This document shows positions 11,328 through 20,115 of a stretch of DNA of 64,000 bases, in pieces. A program made the translations under genes and the position numbers. The DNA is from Synechococcus sp. CS-1329 (GTDB lineage Bacteria; Cyanobacteriota; Cyanobacteriia; PCC-6307; Cyanobiaceae). The stretch is taken from the NCBI RefSeq assembly GCF_025128055.1, contig NZ_JAHLYS010000028.1, positions 1-64,000 on the forward strand, written 5' to 3'. The notes beneath the pieces were generated by a model, which saw only the letters and a program-made list of their open reading frames with translations, was not told the DNA's origin and did no database searches. The stretch's first letter is position 1; the number at the start of each line of letters is the position of its first letter.

Positions 11328-12997
11328 GAGGGGAGATCCTGCCGCTGCTGCGGCGCCTCGGCCGCCAGCTCCAGCCCCGCCGGCGGCGGCAGCTGCTGCT
11401 GGCCCTGGTGCTGCTCTGCCTGGCCGGTGCGCTGGAGATGCTCTCGCTGGCGGCGGTGCTGCCGCTGCTGATGGGGCTGATCCAGTGGCAGAGCGGGGCA
11501 CGCAGCTGGGGTGTGGCCCTGTTCTGCCTGGTGGTGGTGCTGGCGGCGCTGGTGCGGATGGCCAACCTCTGGGTGAGCAACCGACTGGCGGCGGCGATCG
11601 GCGCCGACCTGGGCGAGACGGCGTTCCGCCGCACCCTGGCTCGGCCCTACCGGCAGCAGCTGAGCCTGGAGAGCACCCAGGTGGTGGCGGTGCTGGCCCC
11701 GCAGCTGCGCCAGCTGGTGTCGCAGGTGCTGCAGCAGGGCTGGCAGCTGCTCAGTGCCGCGCTGCTGGCCCTGGCGATCCTGACCACCCTGACGCTGCTG
11801 GCCTGGCGGCTGGCCCTGCCGCTGGTGCTGCTGATGGGCCTGGGTTATCTGGGCCTCTCCGTGGCCAGCCGTGCCCGCCTTCGCCGCCAGGGCACGGAGG
11901 CCGTGGCCCAGCAGCAGCAGCTGATCCGCCTGATCCAGGACAACCTCGCCTCGATTCGCGATGTGCACCTGCGCGGCTGGGCGGTGCCGCTGAGCCGCCG
12001 CTATGGGCTGATCGAGCGCCGCATGCGCCGGCTGGAGGCCAGCAATGCCACCCTGGCCGGCCTGCCGCGGTTCGTGCTGGAGCCGCTGGGGATGGTGGCC
12101 ATCGCCCTGGCGGGACTGGGGCTGTTGCTGCAGGGTCGAGAGGTGCAGGAGGTGCTGCCGGCGCTGGGTCTGCTGGCCTTCGCTGCCCAGCGCCTGCTGC
12201 CCCTGGGTCAGCAGGTCTGGGCGGGCTGGGCGGCCCTCACCAGTGGCACCCCGCTGCTGGAGGGGCTGCTGGATCTGATCGAGCGCCCCGAGCCCGCGGC
12301 TGTTGACCAGGCGCCGGCCAGCGCTCCCCCTGCCCCTGCCCTGGCGACTTGGCGGCGGGTGGCCCTGGTGGGGGTCGACTTTGCCTATGGGCCCGAGGGG
12401 GGAGCCGTGCTGCGCGACCTGAACCTGGAGCTGGAGCGGGGCCACTGGCTGGGGATCTGGGGACCTTCGGGCTGTGGCAAGAGCACCGTGATCGACCTGC
12501 TGCTGGGGTTGCTGCCTCCGGATCAGGGGCAGCTGCAGCTCGATGGGCAGGGACTGGCGGTGGGATCACCGCAGCTGCGGCTTTGGCAGGCGCGGCTGGC
12601 CAGCGTGGGTGCCGCGGTGCCACTGGTGCCCGGCAGCGTGCGCAACAACCTGGAGCTGGCCCTGGTGGATGCTCCGGCGCCACCGCCCCAGCAGCTGGAC
12701 GAGCTGCTTAGCCTGGTGGGGCTGGATGGGCTGCTGGAGCGGCCCCTGGGCGAATCGGGGCGCCAGCTCAGCGGCGGCCAGCGCCAGCGGCTCGGACTGG
12801 CCAGGGCCCTGCTGGCGGCTCCCGACCTGCTGGTGCTGGATGAAGCCACCAGTGCCCTGGATCTGGAGGGTGAACGGCGTCTGCTGACGCGGCTGCGCCA
12901 GCGGCGGCCACCGCTGACGCTGGTGATGGTGAGTCACCGACGGGCGAGCCTCGACCTCTGCGATCGTGTGCTGGAGCTGGCCAGAGCCGATGGCTGA
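11324..12997 (+). CDS. ABC exporter, fused permease and ATPase
   Basis: 557 aa half-transporter with an N-terminal membrane domain (several long Leu/Ala helices between about 18 and 300) and a C-terminal ATPase. The ATPase shows Walker A GPSGCGKST near 381, signature LSGGQRQR near 481 and Walker B LLVLDEATSALD near 503. This is MsbA/PglK-like architecture. Given GT2 genes directly upstream with an ATGA overlap, flipping of a lipid-linked glycan is plausible but inferred. The membrane domain is unusually Leu/Gln/Arg-rich. Followed by a small membrane protein overlapping by 8 bp. Confidence 0.9.
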   Translation: MRGEILPLLRRLGRQLQPRRRRQLLLALVLLCLAGALEMLSLAAVLPLLMGLIQWQSGARSWGVALFCLVVVLAALVRMANLWVSNRLAAAIGADLGETAFRRTLARPYRQQLSLESTQVVAVLAPQLRQLVSQVLQQGWQLLSAALLALAILTTLTLLAWRLALPLVLLMGLGYLGLSVASRARLRRQGTEAVAQQQQLIRLIQDNLASIRDVHLRGWAVPLSRRYGLIERRMRRLEASNATLAGLPRFVLEPLGMVAIALAGLGLLLQGREVQEVLPALGLLAFAAQRLLPLGQQVWAGWAALTSGTPLLEGLLDLIERPEPAAVDQAPASAPPAPALATWRRVALVGVDFAYGPEGGAVLRDLNLELERGHWLGIWGPSGCGKSTVIDLLLGLLPPDQGQLQLDGQGLAVGSPQLRLWQARLASVGAAVPLVPGSVRNNLELALVDAPAPPPQQLDELLSLVGLDGLLERPLGESGRQLSGGQRQRLGLARALLAAPDLLVLDEATSALDLEGERRLLTRLRQRRPPLTLVMVSHRRASLDLCDRVLELARADG

Positions 12998-13199
12998 ACC
13001 GTTGGAGCGACGCCTCAGGCGTGAGCTGGCCGATCCCGGCCGTTTTCAGCAGGCTGTGCGCCTGCTGGCCCTGGTGGCCCTGTTCATGGGCACGGCGGTG
13101 CTGGTGGGCTGGTCGCTGCTGGCGCTGGTGACGGTCTATTCCCGCTCCTTTGAACCCTTGCTCAGCCCGCCGCCGATGGATCCGCCTGCCCAGCGCTAA
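12990..13199 (+). CDS. Small single-pass membrane protein
   Basis: 69 aa from the ATG at 12990, overlapping the ABC exporter by 8 bp. Residues 1-22 are charged (EPLERRLRRELADPGRF); residues about 25-48 are one hydrophobic helix (LLALVALFMGTAVLVGWSLL); the tail ends in Pro-rich PPPMDPPAQR. Position and coupling suggest an accessory to the exporter. No family recognised. Confidence 0.6.
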   Translation: MAEPLERRLRRELADPGRFQQAVRLLALVALFMGTAVLVGWSLLALVTVYSRSFEPLLSPPPMDPPAQR

Positions 13200-13228
13200 A
13201 TTTGAGTGGCATGAGCGGGATGTAGCGG

Positions 13229-15781
13229 GTGTGGATCGAGGTCACGGCTCGGTCACCGCGTCCGCTGTATGGCCTTTCCCCGCTGGTGCAGTTCCGCTGG
13301 GGTGATGGCCAGAGCCAGGCGCATCGCCTCAATGTCTGTGATGTGGTGGCCACGGAGCGCTTCCTCTGGTGGAGCGAGAAACGGCCCAGCTCGATCGTGG
13401 CGGCCGAGGCGGCCCAGCCCATGGTGTTCAGCCTGAGGGAGGTGAGCGCCCGTACGGCCCGGCTGTCGATGGCGCGGCAGCTCTGCGCCGACGATCCGCT
13501 CACCCTGTTCGATGATCCGCTGCAGTTGCAGGAGCAGCTGGACCAGGGCGGCCTCGATCCCGAGCAGAGCCTGGAGCGGTTCTGGCTGCGCTATCGCCGC
13601 TGGTTGGAGGAGCGACGGCGGCCCTTGTTCGCGGCCTGTCTGACCAGCAGCCGGCACTATTCGCAGCAGCTGCGGCCCGACCAGGACGGGCTGGCGACAG
13701 TGCGCTGGCTGGCCCCACTGGCCAACCGCTCCGCCCCGGCCGCTGCCCCCCTGGTGTCGCTGGTGATTCCCTGCTTCGGCCAGTTGCCGGTGACGCTGCG
13801 CTGCCTGGAGAGCGTGCTGGCCGAGCGCACCTACCAGCGGCCATCGCGCTGCCGGCTGGAGCTGCTGGTGATCGACGATGCCTCCCCCGACGGCTCCGGC
13901 GCCACCCTGGCCCAACTGGATGGACTCGGACCGATCCGGGTGCTGCGCAACGATGAGAACCTGGGTTTTCTGCGCAGCTGTAACCGCTGCGCGGCGCTGG
14001 CGGAGGGCGATTACATCGGCTTCCTCAACAACGACACCGTGGTCACCCAGGGCTGGCTGGAGGAGTTGCTGAACAGTTTCAGCCTCTTTCCCGGCACCGG
14101 CCTGGTGGGATCGATGCTGCTCTACCCCGATGGCCGTCTGCAGGAGGCCGGCGGCATTCTCTGGCGGGATGCCAGCGCCTGGAACTACGGCCGCGGCGAG
14201 CTTCCCCAATCGCCGGAGGTGAGCTTTGCCCGTGATGTGGATTATGTGTCGGGTGCGGCGATCCTGCTGCCGAATCCGCTGTTCCGCGAGCTGGGCGGCT
14301 TCGACAATCGCTATGCCCCCGCTTACTACGAAGACACGGATCTGGCCCTGCAGGTGCGCCAGAAGGGACTGCGGGTGATCTATCAGCCCGCCTCGAAGGT
14401 GATCCATTTCGAGGGGGTGAGCAGCGGCCGCGACGAGGAGGCCGGTGCCAAGCGCCACCAGGAGCGCAACCGCCAGCTGTTCCGGCGCAAGTGGCTTGAG
14501 GCCCTCAAGGGCCATGCCGAGAACGGCCATCAGCCGCTGATCGAGCGCAACCGTGGCCGCATCGGCCGCCTGCTGGTGCTGGAGATGACCACCCCCACGC
14601 CGGATCAGGACGCGGGCTCCCTGTTCATGTTCAACATCCTGCTGGCCCTGGTGCAACTGGGTTACGACGTCAGCTTCATGGCCGTCGACAACCTCAATTA
14701 CATGCCGGAGTACAGCGGCGCGCTGGAGCGGCAGGGCATCCGCGTGCTGGTGCGCCCCCATGTGGGTTCGGTGGCGGAACACCTGGAGGCGGAGGGTGAC
14801 CACTACGAGGGAATCCTGCTGGCTCGTCCGCAGGTGGCGGAGCGCTGCCTGGAGCCGATCAAGCGCCATGCCCCCCATGCCCGCCTGCTCTATTACACCC
14901 ACGACCTGCACCACCTGCGTATGGAGCGCCAGGAGCAGACCAGTCCGGGCAGTGTGGCCGCTGAGGCGATCGCGGCGATGCGCGAGCTGGAGAAGGAGAT
15001 CGTTGATGTGGTGGATGGGGTGCTCTATCTGAGTGAGACGGAGCAGGGGGAAGCGGAGCAGCGGCTGGCACCCAGGAGCCGCGGCTATGTGCTGCCGCCG
15101 GTGGTGGAGGCGCAGCCCGGCCCCAAGGGCTTTCAGGACCGCTCCGGGGTGGTGTTCATCGGCGGTTTCGGCCACCCCCCCAACCGTGATGCGGTGCTCT
15201 GGTTTGTGGCGGAGGTGATGCCGCGGCTGCGGGCAGCAGGCGACGGCATCGTGTTTCACGTGGTGGGGGCGAACCCGCCGGAGGAGGTGCAGGCCCTGGC
15301 CTGCGCGGATGTGGAAATCCATGGCTACCTGGCCGAGCTGGAGCCGTTGCTGGGTGACCGCCGTCTGGCGGTGGCGCCGCTGCGTTACGGCGCCGGCGTG
15401 AAGGGCAAGATGCTCACAGCCATGACCGCCGGCCTGCCGATGGTGGCCACCGCGCTGGCGGCTGAGGGGCTGCAGCTGCGCCACGGCGTCACCGTTCTCA
15501 GGGGCGACGATGCCGAGAGCCTGGCGGCCGGCGTGCTGGAGCTGCACCGCTGCCAACCCCTCTGGCAGGAGATGCGCGCCGCTGCTCTGGAGCATGCCCA
15601 GCGGGGCTGGGGAGGGGAAAGCTGCCGCGCCCGGCTGCGGGCGATCTGCGCGGAGGTGGGGCTGCCGGTGCCAGCCGATGGCCAGACGCTGGGGCCGGCG
15701 CTCACCTATAGGCCGGAGCTGGTGAGGCGGTTGGGGCCTGAGGAGCTGATCGGCCTGCAGAATCTGCTGCAGCGGAGCTGA
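13229..15781 (+). CDS. Two-domain glycosyltransferase (GT2 plus GT4)
   Basis: 850 aa from a GTG at 13229. Three parts: an unassigned N-terminal region (1-165); a GT2 domain (about 170-400) with PLVSLVIPCFGQLPVTLRCL, LLVIDDASPDGSG, the metal site GFLNNDTVV and the base-containing YYEDTDLALQV; and a C-terminal GT4-like domain (about 440-850) with GVVFIGGFGHPPNRDAV, VGANPPEEV and RLAVAPLRYGAGVKGKMLTA. Such GT2-GT4 chains usually add two successive sugars. The 29 bp gap after 13199 suggests the same operon. The first 165 residues resemble nothing I can name. Confidence 0.9.
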   Translation: MWIEVTARSPRPLYGLSPLVQFRWGDGQSQAHRLNVCDVVATERFLWWSEKRPSSIVAAEAAQPMVFSLREVSARTARLSMARQLCADDPLTLFDDPLQLQEQLDQGGLDPEQSLERFWLRYRRWLEERRRPLFAACLTSSRHYSQQLRPDQDGLATVRWLAPLANRSAPAAAPLVSLVIPCFGQLPVTLRCLESVLAERTYQRPSRCRLELLVIDDASPDGSGATLAQLDGLGPIRVLRNDENLGFLRSCNRCAALAEGDYIGFLNNDTVVTQGWLEELLNSFSLFPGTGLVGSMLLYPDGRLQEAGGILWRDASAWNYGRGELPQSPEVSFARDVDYVSGAAILLPNPLFRELGGFDNRYAPAYYEDTDLALQVRQKGLRVIYQPASKVIHFEGVSSGRDEEAGAKRHQERNRQLFRRKWLEALKGHAENGHQPLIERNRGRIGRLLVLEMTTPTPDQDAGSLFMFNILLALVQLGYDVSFMAVDNLNYMPEYSGALERQGIRVLVRPHVGSVAEHLEAEGDHYEGILLARPQVAERCLEPIKRHAPHARLLYYTHDLHHLRMERQEQTSPGSVAAEAIAAMRELEKEIVDVVDGVLYLSETEQGEAEQRLAPRSRGYVLPPVVEAQPGPKGFQDRSGVVFIGGFGHPPNRDAVLWFVAEVMPRLRAAGDGIVFHVVGANPPEEVQALACADVEIHGYLAELEPLLGDRRLAVAPLRYGAGVKGKMLTAMTAGLPMVATALAAEGLQLRHGVTVLRGDDAESLAAGVLELHRCQPLWQEMRAAALEHAQRGWGGESCRARLRAICAEVGLPVPADGQTLGPALTYRPELVRRLGPEELIGLQNLLQRS

Positions 15782-15854
15782 GGCGGCCATCGGCGGCGCG
15801 GCAGGGGGAGCCGGAGGAACGGAGCGGGCGGCGGGGCCGGGATCTGAGCCCAGC

Positions 15855-16850
15855 GTGGCGATCGTGGTGTGCACCTACGGGCCGGATCTGGCCCTGCTGG
15901 GGCGGCTGCTGGCGGCGCTGGATCGCATCCTGCTGCGCAGCGCCGTTGCCGAGGTGCTGGTGGTCGACAACGGTTCGCCCCAGCCGGTGGCCCACTGCGC
16001 TCCCTGGCTCTGGTTCCAGGCCCGCCACCCCCAGGCGCGCTGCCTGCTGGAGCCCCGCCCCGGTCTTACCCGGGCCCGCTGCCGGGCGATCCGTGAGACC
16101 AGCGCTGACCTGCTGATCGGCTTCGATGACGACAACGAACCCGCTGATGACTACGTCAGCCAGCTCAAAGCCTGCGCTGCCCGCCACCCCGAGGTCGGTG
16201 TCTGGGGGCCGGGCCGCATCGCGGTGATCTTCAGCCAGGAGCCGGATCCCTGGATCCAGCGCCACCGCGCCTGCTTTCAGGAGCGGCAGCTGCCCTTCAG
16301 CCTCTCCACGGCGGGGCCTCCCCACGGCGGTCCCTGGGTCACGGGCACGGGTTTCGCGGTGCGGCGCCCTGTGCTGGAGGCCTATCGCCGCGCGGTGGAG
16401 CGGGGGGAGCTGGGCGCCAGTGATCGCACCGGCACTGGCCTGCAGAGTGGCGGCGATCTGCAGATCGTCTGGCAGGCCCTGCGGCTGGGACTGGCCCAGG
16501 GCATCAGCCCGGACCTGCGCTGCGGCCACCTGATTCCCCCCGCCCGCGCCAACTTGGCCTACATCCGCCGGCTGGAATTCGGCGCGGCCGCCAGCTACGT
16601 TCCGGCCCTCAGCGAGTGTTTCCCCAGCGTGGCGGCGGAGCTGCCCGGGCCACGGCCGCTGCTGCTGCATCTGCTGGCCCTGCTGGCGCTGCCCCTGTTG
16701 CGGCTGGTCGGGGGCCGGGAGCGGGCCCTGAAGCTCAAGATGGCCTGTGCCCGTGCCCTCGGTCACGACTGCGGGCTGCTGGCGGTGCGCCGCCCGGCTG
16801 ATCTGGGTCGCTATCGCCGGCTGGCCCGCTGGAGTGGTGCCCTTCCCTGA
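15855..16850 (+). CDS. GT2-family glycosyltransferase with C-terminal hydrophobic segment
   Basis: 331 aa from GTG 15855. AIVVCTYGPDLALLGRLLAAL and VLVVDNGSPQPV begin the GT2 fold; LLIGFDDDNEPADDYV near 90 is the metal site. GGPWVTGTGFAVRRPVLEAY and QSGGDLQIVWQAL match the usual acceptor side. A hydrophobic stretch near 270-290 (LLLHLLALLALPLLRLV) may anchor it to the membrane. Its last 116 bp overlap the convergent sulfotransferase gene. Confidence 0.85.
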   Translation: MAIVVCTYGPDLALLGRLLAALDRILLRSAVAEVLVVDNGSPQPVAHCAPWLWFQARHPQARCLLEPRPGLTRARCRAIRETSADLLIGFDDDNEPADDYVSQLKACAARHPEVGVWGPGRIAVIFSQEPDPWIQRHRACFQERQLPFSLSTAGPPHGGPWVTGTGFAVRRPVLEAYRRAVERGELGASDRTGTGLQSGGDLQIVWQALRLGLAQGISPDLRCGHLIPPARANLAYIRRLEFGAAASYVPALSECFPSVAAELPGPRPLLLHLLALLALPLLRLVGGRERALKLKMACARALGHDCGLLAVRRPADLGRYRRLARWSGALP

Positions 16851-17715
16851 TGGCGGCCTCCAGCCGTTGCAGCCAGAGGCGCCGCTCCTCACTCCAGGGG
16901 GGGTGCTCCCTGCGGATGGGCCGCCGCAATGCCGCCTGAACGTCGACGGCGGCCAGATCGATGTCGGGCTCCAGGGCTGCCACCAGGCGCGCCAGCTGAC
17001 CGGCCTGATCGCTGATGAGCTGTTCGTAGCTGAGCTCCAGCTGGGGTGGCAGGTGCCGGCAGGCCTGCTCCAGCCAGGCGCGATGGCGGTCCATTTCGGC
17101 GCAGGTCTGGGCCAGGGCCTCTGGATCGAGCAGCTGATCGAAGGCCAGGCCCTGGTGGGTGGTTTCCAGGCCGAGGTCGTAGGCGCCGGTGCAGCGGCTG
17201 AAGTGCAGGGAGGCGGTGGCGGCCTGCCAGTTGCGCCGTTGCAGCCGCACCACAACGGGTGGATCAGCTGTGATCAGACCGGCCCGGCGCAGCGGACGCT
17301 GCAGCCGCTCAAGGATTGTGCGGTAGGAGCCGCGCCGCTGGAAGGGCTGCAACTTGGTGGCGAAGAAGGGCCTGCCGCTGAACAGGGAGGTGGCGGAGCG
17401 TTCGCGCGCCAGCATCTGCAGCCAGGGGTCGCTCCCCCAGCGACCCCAGCGCCCGAGGGCACGGCGGTAGATGGGGTGGGGATTGAAGTATTCGGTGGGC
17501 TGGCCGTAACCCAGCCCCCAGAGCAGCCGGCAGAGGTGGAACGAGCCCACCCGCGGGGGGGCCAGCACAACCACAAAAGAGGCCGGCCCCACTGGAGGCC
17601 GGCCTTTGGAGGCTTGATCCGACGGCCCCAGGGCTGAGGCGTCGAACCAAGGAGAGAGCATTTCCAGCTCTCTGAGGGGATGCTGAGAGGACAGGTCGAT
17701 GACCTTGATGATCAA
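16735..17715 (-). CDS. Stf0-like sulfotransferase
   Basis: 326 aa from a TTG at 17715 that overlaps the stop of the RTX gene (TTGA); an ATG at 17661 is an alternative start. The motif APPRVGSFHLCRLLWGL near 52 followed by GYGQPTEYFNPH is the PAPS-binding start of Stf0-type sulfotransferases (known from trehalose 2-sulfotransferase). FFATKLQPFQRR, VVVRLQRRNWQAATASLHF and LELSYEQLISD continue the family pattern. Sugar sulfation is therefore likely. The last roughly 35 residues are low-complexity and lie opposite the end of the GT2 gene, suggesting a drifted stop codon. Confidence 0.85.
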   Translation of the reverse strand: MIIKVIDLSSQHPLRELEMLSPWFDASALGPSDQASKGRPPVGPASFVVVLAPPRVGSFHLCRLLWGLGYGQPTEYFNPHPIYRRALGRWGRWGSDPWLQMLARERSATSLFSGRPFFATKLQPFQRRGSYRTILERLQRPLRRAGLITADPPVVVRLQRRNWQAATASLHFSRCTGAYDLGLETTHQGLAFDQLLDPEALAQTCAEMDRHRAWLEQACRHLPPQLELSYEQLISDQAGQLARLVAALEPDIDLAAVDVQAALRRPIRREHPPWSEERRLWLQRLEAAIREGHHSSGPAGDSDPDQPGGAPPAARSRDRGHGHRPS

Positions 17716-18560
17716 CCGATGAAGATGATGCCGTCGGTGCTTCCGGAGAAGGCGAAGTTGACACCGTCCTGGGCGGTGAGGGTGCTGGTGCTGCCGTCAA
17801 TGCCGGTGAAGGTGATCTGGTTGCCACTGATCGAGTAGAGGATGCTGCTGTCCACAGCAACCAGGTCCTGGCCAGCGGTGAAGTCAGTGAGAAAGTCAGT
17901 TGCACCTGCGCCGACCTGGTCAATCGTCAAATAAAGGGTGTCCTCGCCTGCCCCGAGGAAGACTGTGTCGTTGCCGGCACCACCACGCACAAGGTCATTG
18001 CCGCCGCCCGCGTTGATGTTGTCGTTTCCGGCTCCACCGCGAATGAAATCGTTGAGACTTGAACCGACAACGATGTCGTTGCCCGTTCCAGCTGAAGCGT
18101 AATAGGCAAAGCCTCCTTCGGGAACAAGGCCACCTCCAGCACTACTGATGGATTCAGATGTGCCGATCGTATCTCCGACGACCTGTACGTCCGTATTGAT
18201 TACAGCCCCGTTATAAGGAACATTGGCATTGCCAAGACTGATGACCTTGGAGGCATCCGGAACAGGCTCACCCGTGGCTGTATCAAATAACTGAACAGAT
18301 TCAATAATTGTACCACCGCCAGTCACCTGGACATCGGCAGCACCGGTACCAACGTTAAGGAGATTGTTTTCGCCGGAGACAACAACTTGCGCCACCTCTC
18401 CAGGGGCAGCGCTCTGGGTTGTAAAGGCCTGATCCACGCCACCGAGCTGGACAGGCGTGGTCGTGGCATCAACCGCGCTTTGGCTGGAACCCTCAGGGGG
18501 TGCTGGTACCGATAAGGGGTCTGTAAAAACAACCGATGATCCAAGGGAGGATTCAGACAT
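17712..18560 (-). CDS. RTX-repeat calcium-binding protein, likely type I secretion substrate
   Basis: 282 aa, low in Lys/Arg, lacking a Sec signal. Glycine-rich nonapeptide repeats (GGAGNDNINAGGGND, RGGAGNDTVF) lie at about 176-205, preceded by a partial repeat at SAGTGNDIVVG. They fold into a calcium beta-roll. The tail ends in hydrophobic SGSTDGIIFIG, as expected for an uncleaved C-terminal secretion signal. The N-terminal 170 residues are Ser/Thr/Val/Gly-rich, possibly adhesive. A type I exporter lies at 24.7-29.0 kb and is the obvious candidate. DNA here is less GC-rich than the flanks. Confidence 0.88.
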   Translation of the reverse strand: MSESSLGSSVVFTDPLSVPAPPEGSSQSAVDATTTPVQLGGVDQAFTTQSAAPGEVAQVVVSGENNLLNVGTGAADVQVTGGGTIIESVQLFDTATGEPVPDASKVISLGNANVPYNGAVINTDVQVVGDTIGTSESISSAGGGLVPEGGFAYYASAGTGNDIVVGSSLNDFIRGGAGNDNINAGGGNDLVRGGAGNDTVFLGAGEDTLYLTIDQVGAGATDFLTDFTAGQDLVAVDSSILYSISGNQITFTGIDGSTSTLTAQDGVNFAFSGSTDGIIFIG

Positions 18561-18828
18561 GGCTGCCGGGCCGGTAAAGATTTAATTACTGCGTTTTTAT
18601 CAGATTCAGAAGCTGGTTGTCAAGTTTGATGTGTGGATTTTCAGACAAAAAACCGGTGGTTCAGTGGCGTGTGCCCAAAATTGCCCAATCATACCCGCAA
18701 ATGAATACACAGGGCTGGATTCACCAAGTAGTAACCCATTTATACCAGCTGATTGGGCCAGAGGGAGTGCCCATCACTACCAATGACTGCCCCTGGCGCC
18801 GCTGGACTTTGCCCCCCTCGCTGAAGTA
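18561..18828. other. Intergenic region upstream of the RTX gene
   Basis: 268 bp of AT-richer DNA between the RTX start and the end of the TPR gene at 18829. It contains the RTX promoter. The rest, about 18625-18828, shows no convincing gene, repeat or terminator; short open frames here have poor composition. Confidence 0.6.
18596..18623 (-). promoter_or_regulatory. Sigma-70-type promoter of the RTX gene
   Basis: On the minus strand a perfect -35 TTGACA (18623-18618) is followed after 16 bp by GATAAA (18601-18596, 4 of 6 to TATAAT). The RTX start codon is 36 bp further on. It is one of the few consensus-like promoters in the window. Confidence 0.65.
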
Positions 18829-20115
18829 TCAGCTGTGCAGACCGCGGAACAGCTCCCAGCCGGCCAGCCCGCCGCTGCGCCGCTGCGGCAGCTTCACCAG
18901 CCCCGTGGGGGCCAGCACCAGGGCAGGGCCCTGCAGCCAGGGGCCCAGCTGAAGCGGCAGGCGGCTGCCGCTGGGTCGCTCCAGCACCACCAGGCTGGCC
19001 TGATCCAGCTGCCAGAGGGCATGGCGCGAATGCTCCAGCGCCACGGCCAGGCCTGCGGCGCTGAGGGCTGCGGCAACCCGCAGCGGATCACGGCTGGCGA
19101 TGGGAACCACCTCAAGCCCCCTGGGCAGCACTTCCATCGCCGCGAGCCAGGTGAGGGCCTCAGCGCTGCGGCCATGCACCAGCAGCACGGGTCCCTCGAG
19201 GCTGCATAACAGGCCGCGCAGGCGCAGGCGCAGATCCAGCGGTGGATCCGCCGGCCGCCGCCGGGCCAGTCCGGCACGGGCGGGGGGGCGCTGCCGGGCC
19301 AGTTCGGCCATGAACGGCTGATCAGGCGGAACGGCCTGCAGCTCCAGCAGCCGGTCGTAGGTGTACCAACCCCCCACCAGCGCAAGGGAGCGCAGACGCA
19401 GCTTCAGGCCCCAGGGATGGCCGGGGGCGAAGCGCAGGCCGGCTTCGGCGCAGTCCAGTCCCTCGTCGTGGATGCCGCCATCCACCAGCACCCGCGCCAG
19501 TTGAAACCACATCAGGGGCTGGGCCGGCTCGATGGCCAGGCTGCGGCGGCACCAGAGTTCAGCGCGGCCGGCGTCGTCGATGGCGCGATGGGTCCAGGCG
19601 AGACGGTTGCACAGGGCCGTGTCGGCTTCGCCCTGGGCCAGCAGCCGCGCCAGCAGGCTGAGGCTGGCCTGGGGCGCACCGGCCTCCAGCAGCTGATCGC
19701 AGCTCGAGAGCACCAGGGCCCGGGCCGGCAGGGGTTCCTGGTGCACGGCCCGCACCGCCGCCTCGAGGACATCCGCTGGCGCACCCTGATCCAGTTGGGT
19801 GGCGAGGGTCTGCCAGCCCGTGGGCCCTGAGCCCGGGGCGGTGCTGGAGCTGTCCGCAGCGGAAGGCAGCAGCAGGAAGGTGGCCTCTCCCAACCCCTTG
19901 AGCAGGCGATCGCGATCGGGCGGCACCAGGCTCCAGCCCTGCCAGCGGGCCGCCGGGCCGGCCTGGCCGAGGGCCAGCAGCCGCTGGGCCAGGTCTTCAC
20001 AGAGCTCCAGCTCCAACTGACCGGCCAGGGCACCGGCGGCCAGCCGCTCCAGCAGGGCCTGATCGCTGAGCGGGGGCTGGGGGGAGGCGGATGCGGATGG
20101 GGAGGTGGTGGTCAT
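18829..20115 (-). CDS. TPR-like protein coupled to a GT2-GT61 enzyme
   Basis: 428 aa from the ATG at 20115, which overlaps the stop of the upstream glycosyltransferase gene (ATGA). Residues about 100-260 form helical pairs resembling TPRs (e.g. ALCNRLAWTHRAIDDAGRA, MWFQLARVLVDGGIHDEGL). The C-terminal 150 residues look like an alpha/beta domain (PVLLVHGRSAEALTWLAAM, LSAAGLAVALEHSRHALW) of unknown function. No signal or membrane segment. Probably works with the glycosyltransferase as a scaffold or regulator. Confidence 0.75.
   Translation of the reverse strand: MTTTSPSASASPQPPLSDQALLERLAAGALAGQLELELCEDLAQRLLALGQAGPAARWQGWSLVPPDRDRLLKGLGEATFLLLPSAADSSSTAPGSGPTGWQTLATQLDQGAPADVLEAAVRAVHQEPLPARALVLSSCDQLLEAGAPQASLSLLARLLAQGEADTALCNRLAWTHRAIDDAGRAELWCRRSLAIEPAQPLMWFQLARVLVDGGIHDEGLDCAEAGLRFAPGHPWGLKLRLRSLALVGGWYTYDRLLELQAVPPDQPFMAELARQRPPARAGLARRRPADPPLDLRLRLRGLLCSLEGPVLLVHGRSAEALTWLAAMEVLPRGLEVVPIASRDPLRVAAALSAAGLAVALEHSRHALWQLDQASLVVLERPSGSRLPLQLGPWLQGPALVLAPTGLVKLPQRRSGGLAGWELFRGLHS

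Noticed and set aside
13253-15874. An 873-codon minus-strand open frame opposite the GT2-GT4 gene
   Set aside because: Same antisense signature (HQ/RG/LQ-rich, no motifs), while the plus strand has clear glycosyltransferase motifs.
18617-18952. Small plus-strand open frame in the RTX intergenic region
   Set aside because: Its second half is antisense to the TPR gene, the first half has no coding character, and there is no ribosome site.
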